From NCBI GenBank assembly GCA_964531385.1, contig CAZHGC010000001.1:62001-126000 (forward strand): DNA of 64,000 bases, written 5' to 3'. This DNA is from MGBC114079 sp964531385 (lineage in GTDB: Bacteria > Bacillota > Clostridia > Lachnospirales > CAG-274). This document shows positions 44,489 through 51,513 of this stretch, piece by piece. Each line of letters starts with the position of its first letter. Position 1 is the first letter of the stretch. A program made the position numbers and the translations under genes. Under the pieces are notes generated by a model. That model worked only from the letters and a program-made list of their open reading frames with translations, did not search any database and was not told the origin of the DNA.

Positions 44489-44524
44489 TTAAATGGGTGA
44501 AAATTTAAAATTTCACCCATTTTG
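44489..44524. terminator. Bidirectional terminator after dCMP deaminase
   Basis: AAATGGGTGAAAATT folds back on AATTTCACCCATTT with a very short loop, with T's to the right and A's to the left. The leftward small gene at 44552 converges on it. Confidence 0.85.
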
Positions 44525-44551
44525 AAAGTTGTTTTATTAAAATTTTTGATT

Positions 44552-44725
44552 TTAAAATAAATCAAAATCATTTTCTATGTGGTCGGATATATCAAAGCCA
44601 CAATTTCTTGAAGAAAAATATACACATTCGTTACAATTCGGAGTTGGAGTTGTTCGATAATGGGATATATAGTCGTTTAGAGGTTTGAAATGTGAACAAT
44701 TTTTTATTTTGAAATTCTTTTTCAT
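44552..44725 (-). CDS. Small cysteine-rich protein, 57 residues
   Basis: Reading leftward from ATG 44725, with AAGGAGCGG 6 bases upstream, the frame is open for 57 residues to TAA at 44552. It begins MKKNFKIKNCSHF and has cysteines at about 10, 31, 34 and 43 in NCSHF, NCNECVYF and RNCGF, a spacing suited to a small zinc or metal site. It ends just before the bidirectional terminator. Small Cys-rich proteins of this kind are common and uncharacterised in Clostridia. Ribosome binding site, terminator and codon use all support a real gene. Confidence 0.65.
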   Translation of the reverse strand: MKKNFKIKNCSHFKPLNDYISHYRTTPTPNCNECVYFSSRNCGFDISDHIENDFDLF

Positions 44726-44831
44726 TTTAACCGCTCCTTGTTTGAAATATTTTTTGATTTATGAGTTGTTTTTTAGTATTTCAAAAGAAATATAAAATAT
44801 ACATTTGTTATTGGCTTGGACAGTTATATTT

Positions 44832-45101
44832 TTATGATTGATTCAGCATTTCGAGTATGCTTTTAAATTTGTTTCGTTCCTCCTCATTTAATGATTTTAG
44901 AATTGTATCAATCATAATAATTTTTTCTTCTTCGGAAACATTTATTCCTTTTGGCATATTTTCGCTGAATTCGACAATTAAGTCGAGAGTTTCGTTAAAA
45001 TCTTTTCCTTTTATTTTTTCTGACAAATTTTTTAATGATGAAATTGTTTTTGGGTCGATATTTTTGAAAGCTTTTTCTTTGAAAAGAGTATCAAGGTTCA
45101 T
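44832..45101 (-). CDS. Unknown small helical protein (downstream gene of a pair)
   Basis: 89 residues from ATG 45101, set by GGAGGT; a longer frame to 45140 lacks such a site. The sequence is Lys/Glu/Leu-rich and helical, without cysteines, signal peptide or membrane segment (MNLDTLFKEKAFKNIDPKTI at the start, ILEMLNQS at the end). It follows the gene at 45145-45477 with a 43-base gap, so they probably form a two-gene operon. I do not recognise the family. Confidence 0.65.
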   Translation of the reverse strand: MNLDTLFKEKAFKNIDPKTISSLKNLSEKIKGKDFNETLDLIVEFSENMPKGINVSEEEKIIMIDTILKSLNEEERNKFKSILEMLNQS

Positions 45102-45144
45102 TTTAATACCTCCGTTTTGGAAACTTGTTTTTTGGGACAACGTG

Positions 45145-45477
45145 TTATAATTTTTGTGCTGTTTCGGATAAATCCATAATTTTTAAAATTAAATCAAGTT
45201 TGATTTGTTTTTTTTCGCTAAAAGTTTTTTTTAAATCGGTTAGCATATTTTTTTGCCAGCAACAATTTCCATAATTTTGCATTGATATCTCGCTTTTGTA
45301 TCTTTTTGCCATATTTTCGAATTCTATATATTTTATTATTATTTCTGCGTTTTTCTTTTGCTCAGGTTTTAAATGGGCTGTTATAAGTTTTAAAATTTTT
45401 TCTTCGTTTGATAAATTATTTGTTTCGGAAAACAGTTTTAATATTTTTGCAAAAGATGCTATTTCTTCAAAATTCAA
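45145..45477 (-). CDS. Unknown small protein (upstream gene of a pair)
   Basis: 110 residues from a TTG at 45477 with AGAGGTGAT about 6 bases upstream. The product is helical and charged, with one adjacent cysteine pair in YGNCCWQKNMLTDL near residue 72. No signal peptide. Same transcript as the gene at 44832. The pairing of two short helical proteins suggests they act together; nothing in the sequence reveals how. Confidence 0.6.
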   Translation of the reverse strand: MNFEEIASFAKILKLFSETNNLSNEEKILKLITAHLKPEQKKNAEIIIKYIEFENMAKRYKSEISMQNYGNCCWQKNMLTDLKKTFSEKKQIKLDLILKIMDLSETAQKL

Positions 45478-45608
45478 ATTTTAATCACCTCTGATATGTA
45501 ATGTTTTGTATGAAAAGTTATTTATATTATTTTTATGAATTTATGGGATATAAAATTCGATATTTGAAAATAAAGTTTTGAGAGAGGTTAAATTGTTGAA
45601 ATTGCGTG

Positions 45609-45637
45609 TGGACTTTTTTGACGAATGATGTTATAAT
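45609..45637 (+). promoter_or_regulatory. Probable sigma-A promoter for the SDR gene
   Basis: TGGACT (45609-45614), 17-base spacer, TATAAT (45632-45637), about 50 bases before the start codon. Confidence 0.6.
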
Positions 45638-45690
45638 GGCTTTATAAAAATTTGGACTATTAATTTTTTGAATAAATTTGGAGGTTTTAT

Positions 45691-46458
45691 ATGTATAATC
45701 CGTTTGATTTTACGGGAAAAAAAATACTTGTTACGGGTGCATCTTCGGGAATTGGAAAAGGTGTTTCAATTGAGCTTTCGAAACAGGGTGCAAATGTTAT
45801 TTTGATTGGAAGAAACGAAGAGCGACTTAATGAAACATTGTCTTCTATGGAAGGTGAGGGGCATAGGACGTTTTGCGTTGATTTGGCAGAAGAAGATGAT
45901 TTGAGTTTTCTTTTTAAAGAAATTGTTTCGGACGGAGTTAAATTGAGTGGTCTTGTTCATTGTGCGGGGATTACAACTATTGACCCTATTGGCACGATTA
46001 CAAATAAGAAATTGGATTATTGCATGCGAACGAATTTTTATTCATATATTGCACTTATCAGACAATATTCAAAAAAGAAATTTAGTTTTGAGGGAAGCAG
46101 TATTGTTGGTATTTCTGCACTTGCGGCAACCAACCCCGCAAAATGTCAAACAATATATTCGGCTTCGAAAGCGGCTATGAATGCTGCAGCCACAGCTGTT
46201 GCACAAGAACTTTCTTCTAAAAAAATAAGAATAAACAATGTGTTGCCGGGATTTGTTGAAACGCCTATGGTTACAGATGGTTATGAAACTACGGTTTTGG
46301 GCGACAGGACAGATATTGACTCAAATATTGCATTACAGACTTTTGGAATTATGAAACCTAAAAATATTGCGGACGTTTGTATGTTTTTGCTTAGTGACGC
46401 ATCTTCTTCGCTTACGGGGCATATGATTTGTGCAGATAATGGTTTACTTTTTGGATAA
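45691..46458 (+). CDS. Short-chain dehydrogenase/reductase
   Basis: 255 residues behind TTTGGAGG. Classical SDR: VTGASSGIGKGV cofactor loop, HCAG at the NNAG position, the active-site ISALAAT..YSASKAAMNAAA and PGFVETPM. The closing GHMICADNGLLFG resembles FabG-type enzymes. It is not closely similar to the two cluster SDRs and is 5 kb from them, with its own promoter and terminator, so I treat it as separate. Substrate unknown; a ketoreductase for sugars or acyl chains is likely. Confidence 0.88.
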   Translation: MYNPFDFTGKKILVTGASSGIGKGVSIELSKQGANVILIGRNEERLNETLSSMEGEGHRTFCVDLAEEDDLSFLFKEIVSDGVKLSGLVHCAGITTIDPIGTITNKKLDYCMRTNFYSYIALIRQYSKKKFSFEGSSIVGISALAATNPAKCQTIYSASKAAMNAAATAVAQELSSKKIRINNVLPGFVETPMVTDGYETTVLGDRTDIDSNIALQTFGIMKPKNIADVCMFLLSDASSSLTGHMICADNGLLFG

Positions 46459-46495
46459 TTTTTTATTGAGTTATTGTAATTATATAATTGATCGG

Positions 46496-46555
46496 GGTTC
46501 GGAATTATGATTTTTGTTTATACAAATTGTATCATAATTTTGAACCTTGTTTTTG
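46496..46555 (+). terminator. Terminator after the SDR gene
   Basis: GGTTCGGAATTATGAT (46496-46511) pairs over 16 positions, two of them G-U, with ATCATAATTTTGAACC (46531-46546), followed by TTGTTTTTG. Confidence 0.8.
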
Positions 46556-46759
46556 TTTTGAAGAGGTTAGCGAGGGGTAACGAATGTAATTTTTTTGTTG
46601 TCTTTTTGATTGATTACATAGTTATTGATATTATCAAATATATTTATAATAGTTAAGCTGTTTTTGACTTCTTGAAAAAATTATATGTGGATTACAAGGG
46701 GTGTGTTTTTTTGATGTAACGGTTTGGCTTTATAACTTTATTTTTTTGGAGGATTTAAA
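46556..46759. other. Leader region of mntP
   Basis: Together with the preceding terminator about 300 non-coding bases. I looked for the Mn2+-sensing yybP-ykoY riboswitch often found before mntP genes and did not find its conserved core. No promoter is assigned. Confidence 0.4.
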
Positions 46760-47341
46760 ATGAATTTTTTTGAAGTTTTTCTGATTGCGATTGGTCTTGC
46801 TATGGACGCATTTGCTGTTTCTGTTTCAAACGGAATTGTTCTTAAAACGGTAAAACAAAAAAGTGCGTTGAAATTTGGATTGTTTTTTGGAATTTTTCAG
46901 TTTGCTATGCCGGTTATAGGGTGGCTTTGTGCTAAGAATTTTAAAGATGCTATCGAAAGTTTTGACCATTGGATTGCTTTCGTTCTTTTATTTATAATTG
47001 GCGGAAAGATGTTTCTTGAGTCATTTAAAGAAGAAGAGGAGCATATTAGAAACGAGGAAAATATTCTTTCTTTTTATAATATGACAATTCTTGCTATTGC
47101 AACAAGCATTGATGCTTTGGCGGTTGGTGTTAGTTTTGCTTTTCTTGACAGCTCTTCGGGACTTGATATTTGGTCTTCATCGGCGATTATTGGTGTTGTT
47201 GCATTTGTTTTATCATATATAGGCGTTCATTTGGGAAACAAAATTGGTGGATTCATTCAAAAAAATGCTGAAAGAGTTGGAGGAATTATTCTTGTTGGTA
47301 TTGGGTTTAAAATTCTTATTGAACATTTAATTGGAGTGTAA
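46760..47341 (+). CDS. mntP: Manganese efflux pump MntP
   Basis: 193 residues with six hydrophobic helices, the standard MntP size. Two internally repeated halves each carry the acidic intramembrane motif: GLAMDAFAVSVS near the start and ATSIDALAVGVSFAF in the middle; the aspartates are needed for Mn2+ export in studied members. ESFKEEEEHIRNEEN is the central charged cytosolic loop. GGAGG ribosome binding site. It would protect against manganese excess. A flavin reductase gene follows 25 bases later and could be co-transcribed. Confidence 0.93.
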   Translation: MNFFEVFLIAIGLAMDAFAVSVSNGIVLKTVKQKSALKFGLFFGIFQFAMPVIGWLCAKNFKDAIESFDHWIAFVLLFIIGGKMFLESFKEEEEHIRNEENILSFYNMTILAIATSIDALAVGVSFAFLDSSSGLDIWSSSAIIGVVAFVLSYIGVHLGNKIGGFIQKNAERVGGIILVGIGFKILIEHLIGV

Positions 47342-47366
47342 TTTTTTTTGATGGAGGTTTTAACGT

Positions 47367-47945
47367 ATGGGAAAGCAAATTTGGAAACCGGGAACGATGC
47401 TTTATCCTGTTCCTGCGGTTATGGTTTCTTGCGGTGATTTTTATGGAGAAAAAAATATTTTGACAATTGCATGGACAGGAACGATTAATACAAATCCTGC
47501 AATGACATATATTTCTGTTCGTCCGGAACGATATTCTTATGATATTATAAAAAAATCGGGAGAATTTGTTATAAACGTTACTACGGAGGAACTGGCTTTT
47601 GCAACGGATTTTTGCGGAGTTCGTTCGGGAAGAGATGTTGATAAATTTGAAAAAATGAAATTGACTCCCGAAAAGGCGAGTATTGTTAAATGCCCGATTA
47701 TAAAAGAAAGTCCAATTAATATTGAATGCAAAGTTAAAGATGTTGTTTGTCTTGGTTCGCACGATATGTTTGTTTCGGAGGTTGTTGCGGTTTTGGCTGA
47801 CGAAAAATATATGGACGAAACAGGGAAATTTAATTTTGAAAAAAGTAAGCCGTTATGTTATTCTCATGGAGAGTATTATGGTCTTGGAAAATATCTTGGA
47901 AAGTTTGGTTATTCGGTTAAGAAAAATAAAAAAAGAAAAAAATAA
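47367..47945 (+). CDS. Flavin reductase-like, FMN-binding split-barrel protein
   Basis: 192 residues. It begins MGKQIWKPGTMLYPVPAVMVSCGD, the flavoredoxin/flavin-reductase-like pattern, then TIAWTGTINTNPAMTYISVRPERYSY for FMN phosphate contact, EFVINVTTEELA and DFCGVRSGRDVDKF. Members bind FMN and pass electrons or reduce flavins; in anaerobes many are flavoredoxins. The tail is highly basic (KKNKKRKK). GGAGG ribosome binding site 10 bases upstream. Electron partner unknown. Confidence 0.88.
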   Translation: MGKQIWKPGTMLYPVPAVMVSCGDFYGEKNILTIAWTGTINTNPAMTYISVRPERYSYDIIKKSGEFVINVTTEELAFATDFCGVRSGRDVDKFEKMKLTPEKASIVKCPIIKESPINIECKVKDVVCLGSHDMFVSEVVAVLADEKYMDETGKFNFEKSKPLCYSHGEYYGLGKYLGKFGYSVKKNKKRKK

Positions 47946-48125
47946 AAAAGTTTGGAACTTTAACAAATATTTTGCGTTTATATTTATGAGAGTTGATAAA
48001 AACTCTTTTTAACACAAGTTAATGGATTTGTGTTTTTTGCCGATTTTAGTTCTTTTGCCTTGTATTGATGAACTTTGAACGGCGTTTGGGTTTGTGCCTT
48101 AGAAAAATAAACGGAGGAAAGATAA

Positions 48126-48947
48126 ATGAAAAAGAATATATTAAAATTTATACCTATTACTATTATTGCGGCAACTGTGTTTGGTTCGGGGGTTTCTGTT
48201 TTTGCTGAATATGACCCTGACAAAGTTATTGTTGAAGGTGAATTTGCAACAAAAGCAGTTGTTTTTAAAAATTCTGTTATTGTTGACGGGGATTTGATTG
48301 AAGATGTTGAAACGATGATTTTTGACAATCACTTGATGTTCCCTGCAAGGAAAGTTTTTGAGAAAATGGGGTATGAAGTTGAATGGAACGGGAATTCGAA
48401 TTTTGTTTCACTTAGCAAAATACCTCAATTTGTAACTTTTAAAATTGGAAGAGACGGATACACTTTTGCAAAAACAGCACCTATGTCTGTTGGACAAGCA
48501 CCTATTCTTGTTGACGGTGTTACTTATGTTCCTTTTGAACTTCTTACGGAAATTATGGGGATTGATGCGGAAGTTGATTCTGACAACAATATAATTATAA
48601 ATCTTGAAGTTTTTGAGGAAACAACGGAAATTGACACAGAAGCAACCACAGAAGAAGTTTTTGAGGAAAGCTCTGAGAAAGCTGATGGAGAAGAAGTTTC
48701 CCAAGCAGAAGCAAACGCAAAGGTTATTTCTGTTGATGACAACAATATCCTTATTGAAGACGATGAAAAAGGGGAAGTTATGCTTGTTGTTGGAGATGAA
48801 ACGGAAATTAAATATAGCGATGGTTCTGATGCCGGAATTGACAATATTGGGGAAAAAGCGAAAATTTATGTTGAATATGGCGACGCAATGACTATGAGCA
48901 TTCCACCGGTTAATAATCCGATTAGTATTGTTATATTTAATAAATAA
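48126..48947 (+). CDS. Secreted protein with copper-amine-oxidase-type stalk domain
   Basis: 273 residues. Residues 1-27 are a signal peptide (ending GVSVFAE). The stalk domain (PF07833 type) covers about 40-160, with the typical LMFPARKVFEKMGYEVEWN and ILVDGVTYVPFELLTEIMG repeats. A Glu/Thr-rich acidic linker (about 160-195, EETTEIDTEATTEEV) leads to a small C-terminal domain (about 198-273) resembling repeats that follow this domain in clostridial surface proteins. Likely anchored to or associated with the wall; it carries no enzyme domain. GGAGG ribosome binding site. Monocistronic with terminator. Confidence 0.82.
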   Translation: MKKNILKFIPITIIAATVFGSGVSVFAEYDPDKVIVEGEFATKAVVFKNSVIVDGDLIEDVETMIFDNHLMFPARKVFEKMGYEVEWNGNSNFVSLSKIPQFVTFKIGRDGYTFAKTAPMSVGQAPILVDGVTYVPFELLTEIMGIDAEVDSDNNIIINLEVFEETTEIDTEATTEEVFEESSEKADGEEVSQAEANAKVISVDDNNILIEDDEKGEVMLVVGDETEIKYSDGSDAGIDNIGEKAKIYVEYGDAMTMSIPPVNNPISIVIFNK

Positions 48948-48975
48948 TTGGAAAGAATTATATTAAATGATTATG

Positions 48976-49017
48976 ATGTTGGGGTGGCATTAAAAATGTT
49001 ATCTCAACATTTTTTTT
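48976..49017 (+). terminator. Terminator of the stalk-domain gene
   Basis: ATGTTGGGGTGGCATT pairs with AATGTTATCTCAACAT over 16 positions, including four G-U pairs, followed by seven T's. Confidence 0.8.
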
Positions 49018-49038
49018 GAAATAAAGATGATTTTTTTT

Positions 49039-49275
49039 CTATGGATTTTGCGGTTGGATATCTTCGGAAACGGATTTTATATACGGACAACAATTTTTTT
49101 GATTTAATGTGTTGAAATAATTTATTTTCGGTGAGTCTGTTAGCGTGCACTTTCCATTTGCCTGATATTTACATTTGTTTATGCAATTTATATTTATATT
49201 ATCATCTCCCGAACTTATTTTTATATAGTTATTATAATATATCGATTGATTTATATACTTATCAAAAAATGGCAT
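49039..49275 (-). CDS. Small cysteine-rich protein; start codon uncertain
   Basis: Open for 78 residues from ATG 49275, but that ATG has no ribosome binding site. A GGGAGATGAT site lies inside the frame just before NINCINKCKYQANGKCTLT, the segment that looks like the start of known 50-60-residue clostridial Cys-rich proteins; the codon at the expected place is ATA. So the real product may be about 50 residues with a non-standard start, or may start elsewhere. Cysteines at C31, C35, C43 and CC about 62-63 could form a metal site. Function unknown. Confidence 0.5.
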   Translation of the reverse strand: MPFFDKYINQSIYYNNYIKISSGDDNININCINKCKYQANGKCTLTDSPKINYFNTLNQKNCCPYIKSVSEDIQPQNP

Positions 49276-49481
49276 ATTAAAGCTAAGGAATATAAGCGTT
49301 TTTTTGATTTTTGTTTTTATAAGGTCTGTAATTTTACATTTTTATTTCAAATAATTATAATATATATCATTTATTTATTTTTTCTGATATAATTTTATTG
49401 AGAATAATGTTACAATGTTTATTTTTTTGTTGGATAAAATTATTTTGATGTTTCACAGTTATTTTTTTGGAGGCGAAACAA
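49276..49481. other. Divergent intergenic region before the amidase gene
   Basis: About 200 very AT-rich bases that must hold control regions for both the leftward Cys-rich gene and the rightward amidase. A TACAAT near 49411 could be a -10 box, without a clear -35. Confidence 0.35.
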
Positions 49482-51311
49482 ATGAAACACAAAGGCTTTT
49501 TGCTTGTTTTTACTTTTTTATTTATTTCTCTTTTTTCGAGAGTTGCTTTTTCGGCTGTTGAGTATGTTTGTTTAAATCTTAATTATGACGGAAAAACTCA
49601 TCAATATGTTGAACAAAAAGTTACTTTGAAAATAAACGGAAAAGAAATGCAAAAACTTACTATGCCACCAATTATTTTGAATGATTATACTTTTGTTCCG
49701 GCAAGAGAAGTTTTTGAGGAAGTTGGTGCAAAAGTTGAATGGAATAAAAATACATACGAAGTTAAAGTTACTTATGCCGATAAAATGGTTGTTCTTAAAA
49801 TTGGAAACAAAAATGCAACGATTAACGGGAAAACAACGGCTATGAGTACTCCTGCAAAAATTATTAATAACAAAACGATGATTCCTTTGAGATTTGTTTC
49901 GACTTCGGTTGGGCTTAATGTTTCTTGGGATTCGAAGACGAGAACTGCTTCGGTTGTTGGAAAGGCAACTTCAACAAACAACAGCAGTTCAACAAACAGC
50001 AATGCGGTTGTTACTAATCTTTCTGAAATTAAATCTGTTACAACTCCCAAAAGCTATTCGGAGGGAAAATTTGTTGTTAATTTAAACAAAGCGGTTTCAA
50101 ACATTAAGCCTATGTTTTTGACGGAAAACAGGCTTGTTGTTGATGTATATGATGCGGTTATTAAAACAAGTTCGAACAGCATTGATGTTTCGAATTATGC
50201 TGTTTTACGTGTTCGTTTTGGGCAGAATGATTCTGTTGCAAGGGTTGTTTTTGATTTGAAATCCGAATTAAAATATAATGTTTCTTTGGCTGACGATAAA
50301 AAGAGCATTATTGTTGATTTTGGCAATGATTCTTCGGGAAGTTCAAATACGACCAATAATTCTGCTACGAATAATTCATCATCGAACCAAACTTCAACAA
50401 ATGTTGCATTGGGAAGCAATGCTATTTCTTCGGGAAATATGAGTTATGACAATGTTTCAACAACTTTATCGATTAATAAAAATAATGCGGTGGTTGATTT
50501 GAACAAAGCCGAGCATATTGATGATTATAACAACGGAATTTATAAACTTATTTTTTATGGGGATTATACCAATTATATTGGAAATTCAACGATTGCCATT
50601 AATGACCATAATTTTGGCAATATTCAGCTTGTTGTAAATTCAACATCGATGACGGTGGTTATTAACGAAAAATCAATTCTTGCTTTTGAAGTTTCACAAG
50701 ATGACAAAAATATTTATATTCACGCAGTTAAACCTAAAGTTAAATATAAAAATATTGTTGTTTTGGACGCAGGGCACGGAGGCCACGATTCGGGAGCGGT
50801 TGCTAACGGATATGTTGAAAAATCAATTAATCTTGATATAGTTAACAGGGTTTTGGCTCTTCTTGATAAAGACGGAACAATTAAGGGATACGGAACAAGG
50901 ACAACTGACGTTTATCCGTCTTTTGCAGACAGAAATAATCTTGGAAACGAAGTTGGAGATTTATTTATTTCGGTTCACATAAATTCGGCATCTGCCGAAA
51001 AGGCAAACGGAACGGAAGTTTACTGGTATAAAGAAAATCTTCTTTCAAGAGGAATTTCGAGCAGTGTTTTGGCATCGACTTTACAAAAAAATCTTCTTGC
51101 TAAGCTTGGAAGTTTTGACAGAAAAGTTAAAACGGAAAACTTTATTGTTTTACGTCAGAGCGAAGTTCCGGCAACTTTGTGTGAAATTGGATTTATAACA
51201 AATTCACAAGAAGGAGCAAAGCTTAATTCTCCGGAATACAGACAGCTTGCGGCAGAAGCTATATACCAATCGATTAAAGAGCTTTTTCAAAAATATCCTT
51301 CGGACAGATAA
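49482..51311 (+). CDS. N-acetylmuramoyl-L-alanine amidase with stalk and AMIN domains
   Basis: 609 residues from ATG 49482 (GGAGGCG upstream). In order: signal peptide (to about 25), copper-amine-oxidase-type stalk domain (about 45-155, FVPAREVFEEVGAKVEW and MIPLRFVSTSVGLNVSW), a Ser/Asn linker, one AMIN domain (about 180-280), a second AMIN-like region (about 325-415) after another Ser/Asn/Thr linker, and Amidase_3 (about 425-605). Zinc and catalytic residues are in VLDAGHGGHDSGA, GYVEKSINLDI, SVHINSA and CEIGFITN. It cuts the peptide from peptidoglycan glycan strands outside the cell, in division or sporulation. Confidence 0.93.
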   Translation: MKHKGFLLVFTFLFISLFSRVAFSAVEYVCLNLNYDGKTHQYVEQKVTLKINGKEMQKLTMPPIILNDYTFVPAREVFEEVGAKVEWNKNTYEVKVTYADKMVVLKIGNKNATINGKTTAMSTPAKIINNKTMIPLRFVSTSVGLNVSWDSKTRTASVVGKATSTNNSSSTNSNAVVTNLSEIKSVTTPKSYSEGKFVVNLNKAVSNIKPMFLTENRLVVDVYDAVIKTSSNSIDVSNYAVLRVRFGQNDSVARVVFDLKSELKYNVSLADDKKSIIVDFGNDSSGSSNTTNNSATNNSSSNQTSTNVALGSNAISSGNMSYDNVSTTLSINKNNAVVDLNKAEHIDDYNNGIYKLIFYGDYTNYIGNSTIAINDHNFGNIQLVVNSTSMTVVINEKSILAFEVSQDDKNIYIHAVKPKVKYKNIVVLDAGHGGHDSGAVANGYVEKSINLDIVNRVLALLDKDGTIKGYGTRTTDVYPSFADRNNLGNEVGDLFISVHINSASAEKANGTEVYWYKENLLSRGISSSVLASTLQKNLLAKLGSFDRKVKTENFIVLRQSEVPATLCEIGFITNSQEGAKLNSPEYRQLAAEAIYQSIKELFQKYPSDR

Positions 51312-51361
51312 TTTAAAAATTATGATTAGCTTATATTTTGATTGATTTTTATAATTATATT

Positions 51362-51409
51362 GGGGGTTGTTCTGGAAAAAACGGGCAACCCCTATGTTTA
51401 TAGGGTTGG
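51362..51409 (+). promoter_or_regulatory. Mutually exclusive hairpins between the amidase and GGDEF/EAL genes
   Basis: GGGGTTG (51363-51369), CAACCCC (51386-51392) and AGGGTTGG (51402-51409): the middle segment can pair with either neighbour. This is the geometry of an attenuator or RNA switch, but there is no T-run and it may simply be an amidase 3' hairpin. Confidence 0.4.
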
Positions 51410-51513
51410 CTATGGGTTATTGACGGTTAGCTTGCGGATTTAAAGCGTTTGCGGTTTGCCTTATGTTATTTTTGATTTATTAAAATGATTTTGATTGAAG
51501 CAGAGGTGAAGTT

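Noticed and set aside
45691..46458. Third SDR as part of the biosynthetic cluster
   Set aside because: It is 5 kb away beyond the ktr genes, has its own promoter and terminator, and is not closely similar to the cluster SDRs.
46556..46759. yybP-ykoY manganese riboswitch before mntP
   Set aside because: The conserved core and paired stems could not be found.
51312..51513. c-di-GMP (GEMM) riboswitch before the GGDEF-EAL gene
   Set aside because: The region has competing hairpins but not the GEMM core or tetraloop-receptor arrangement.
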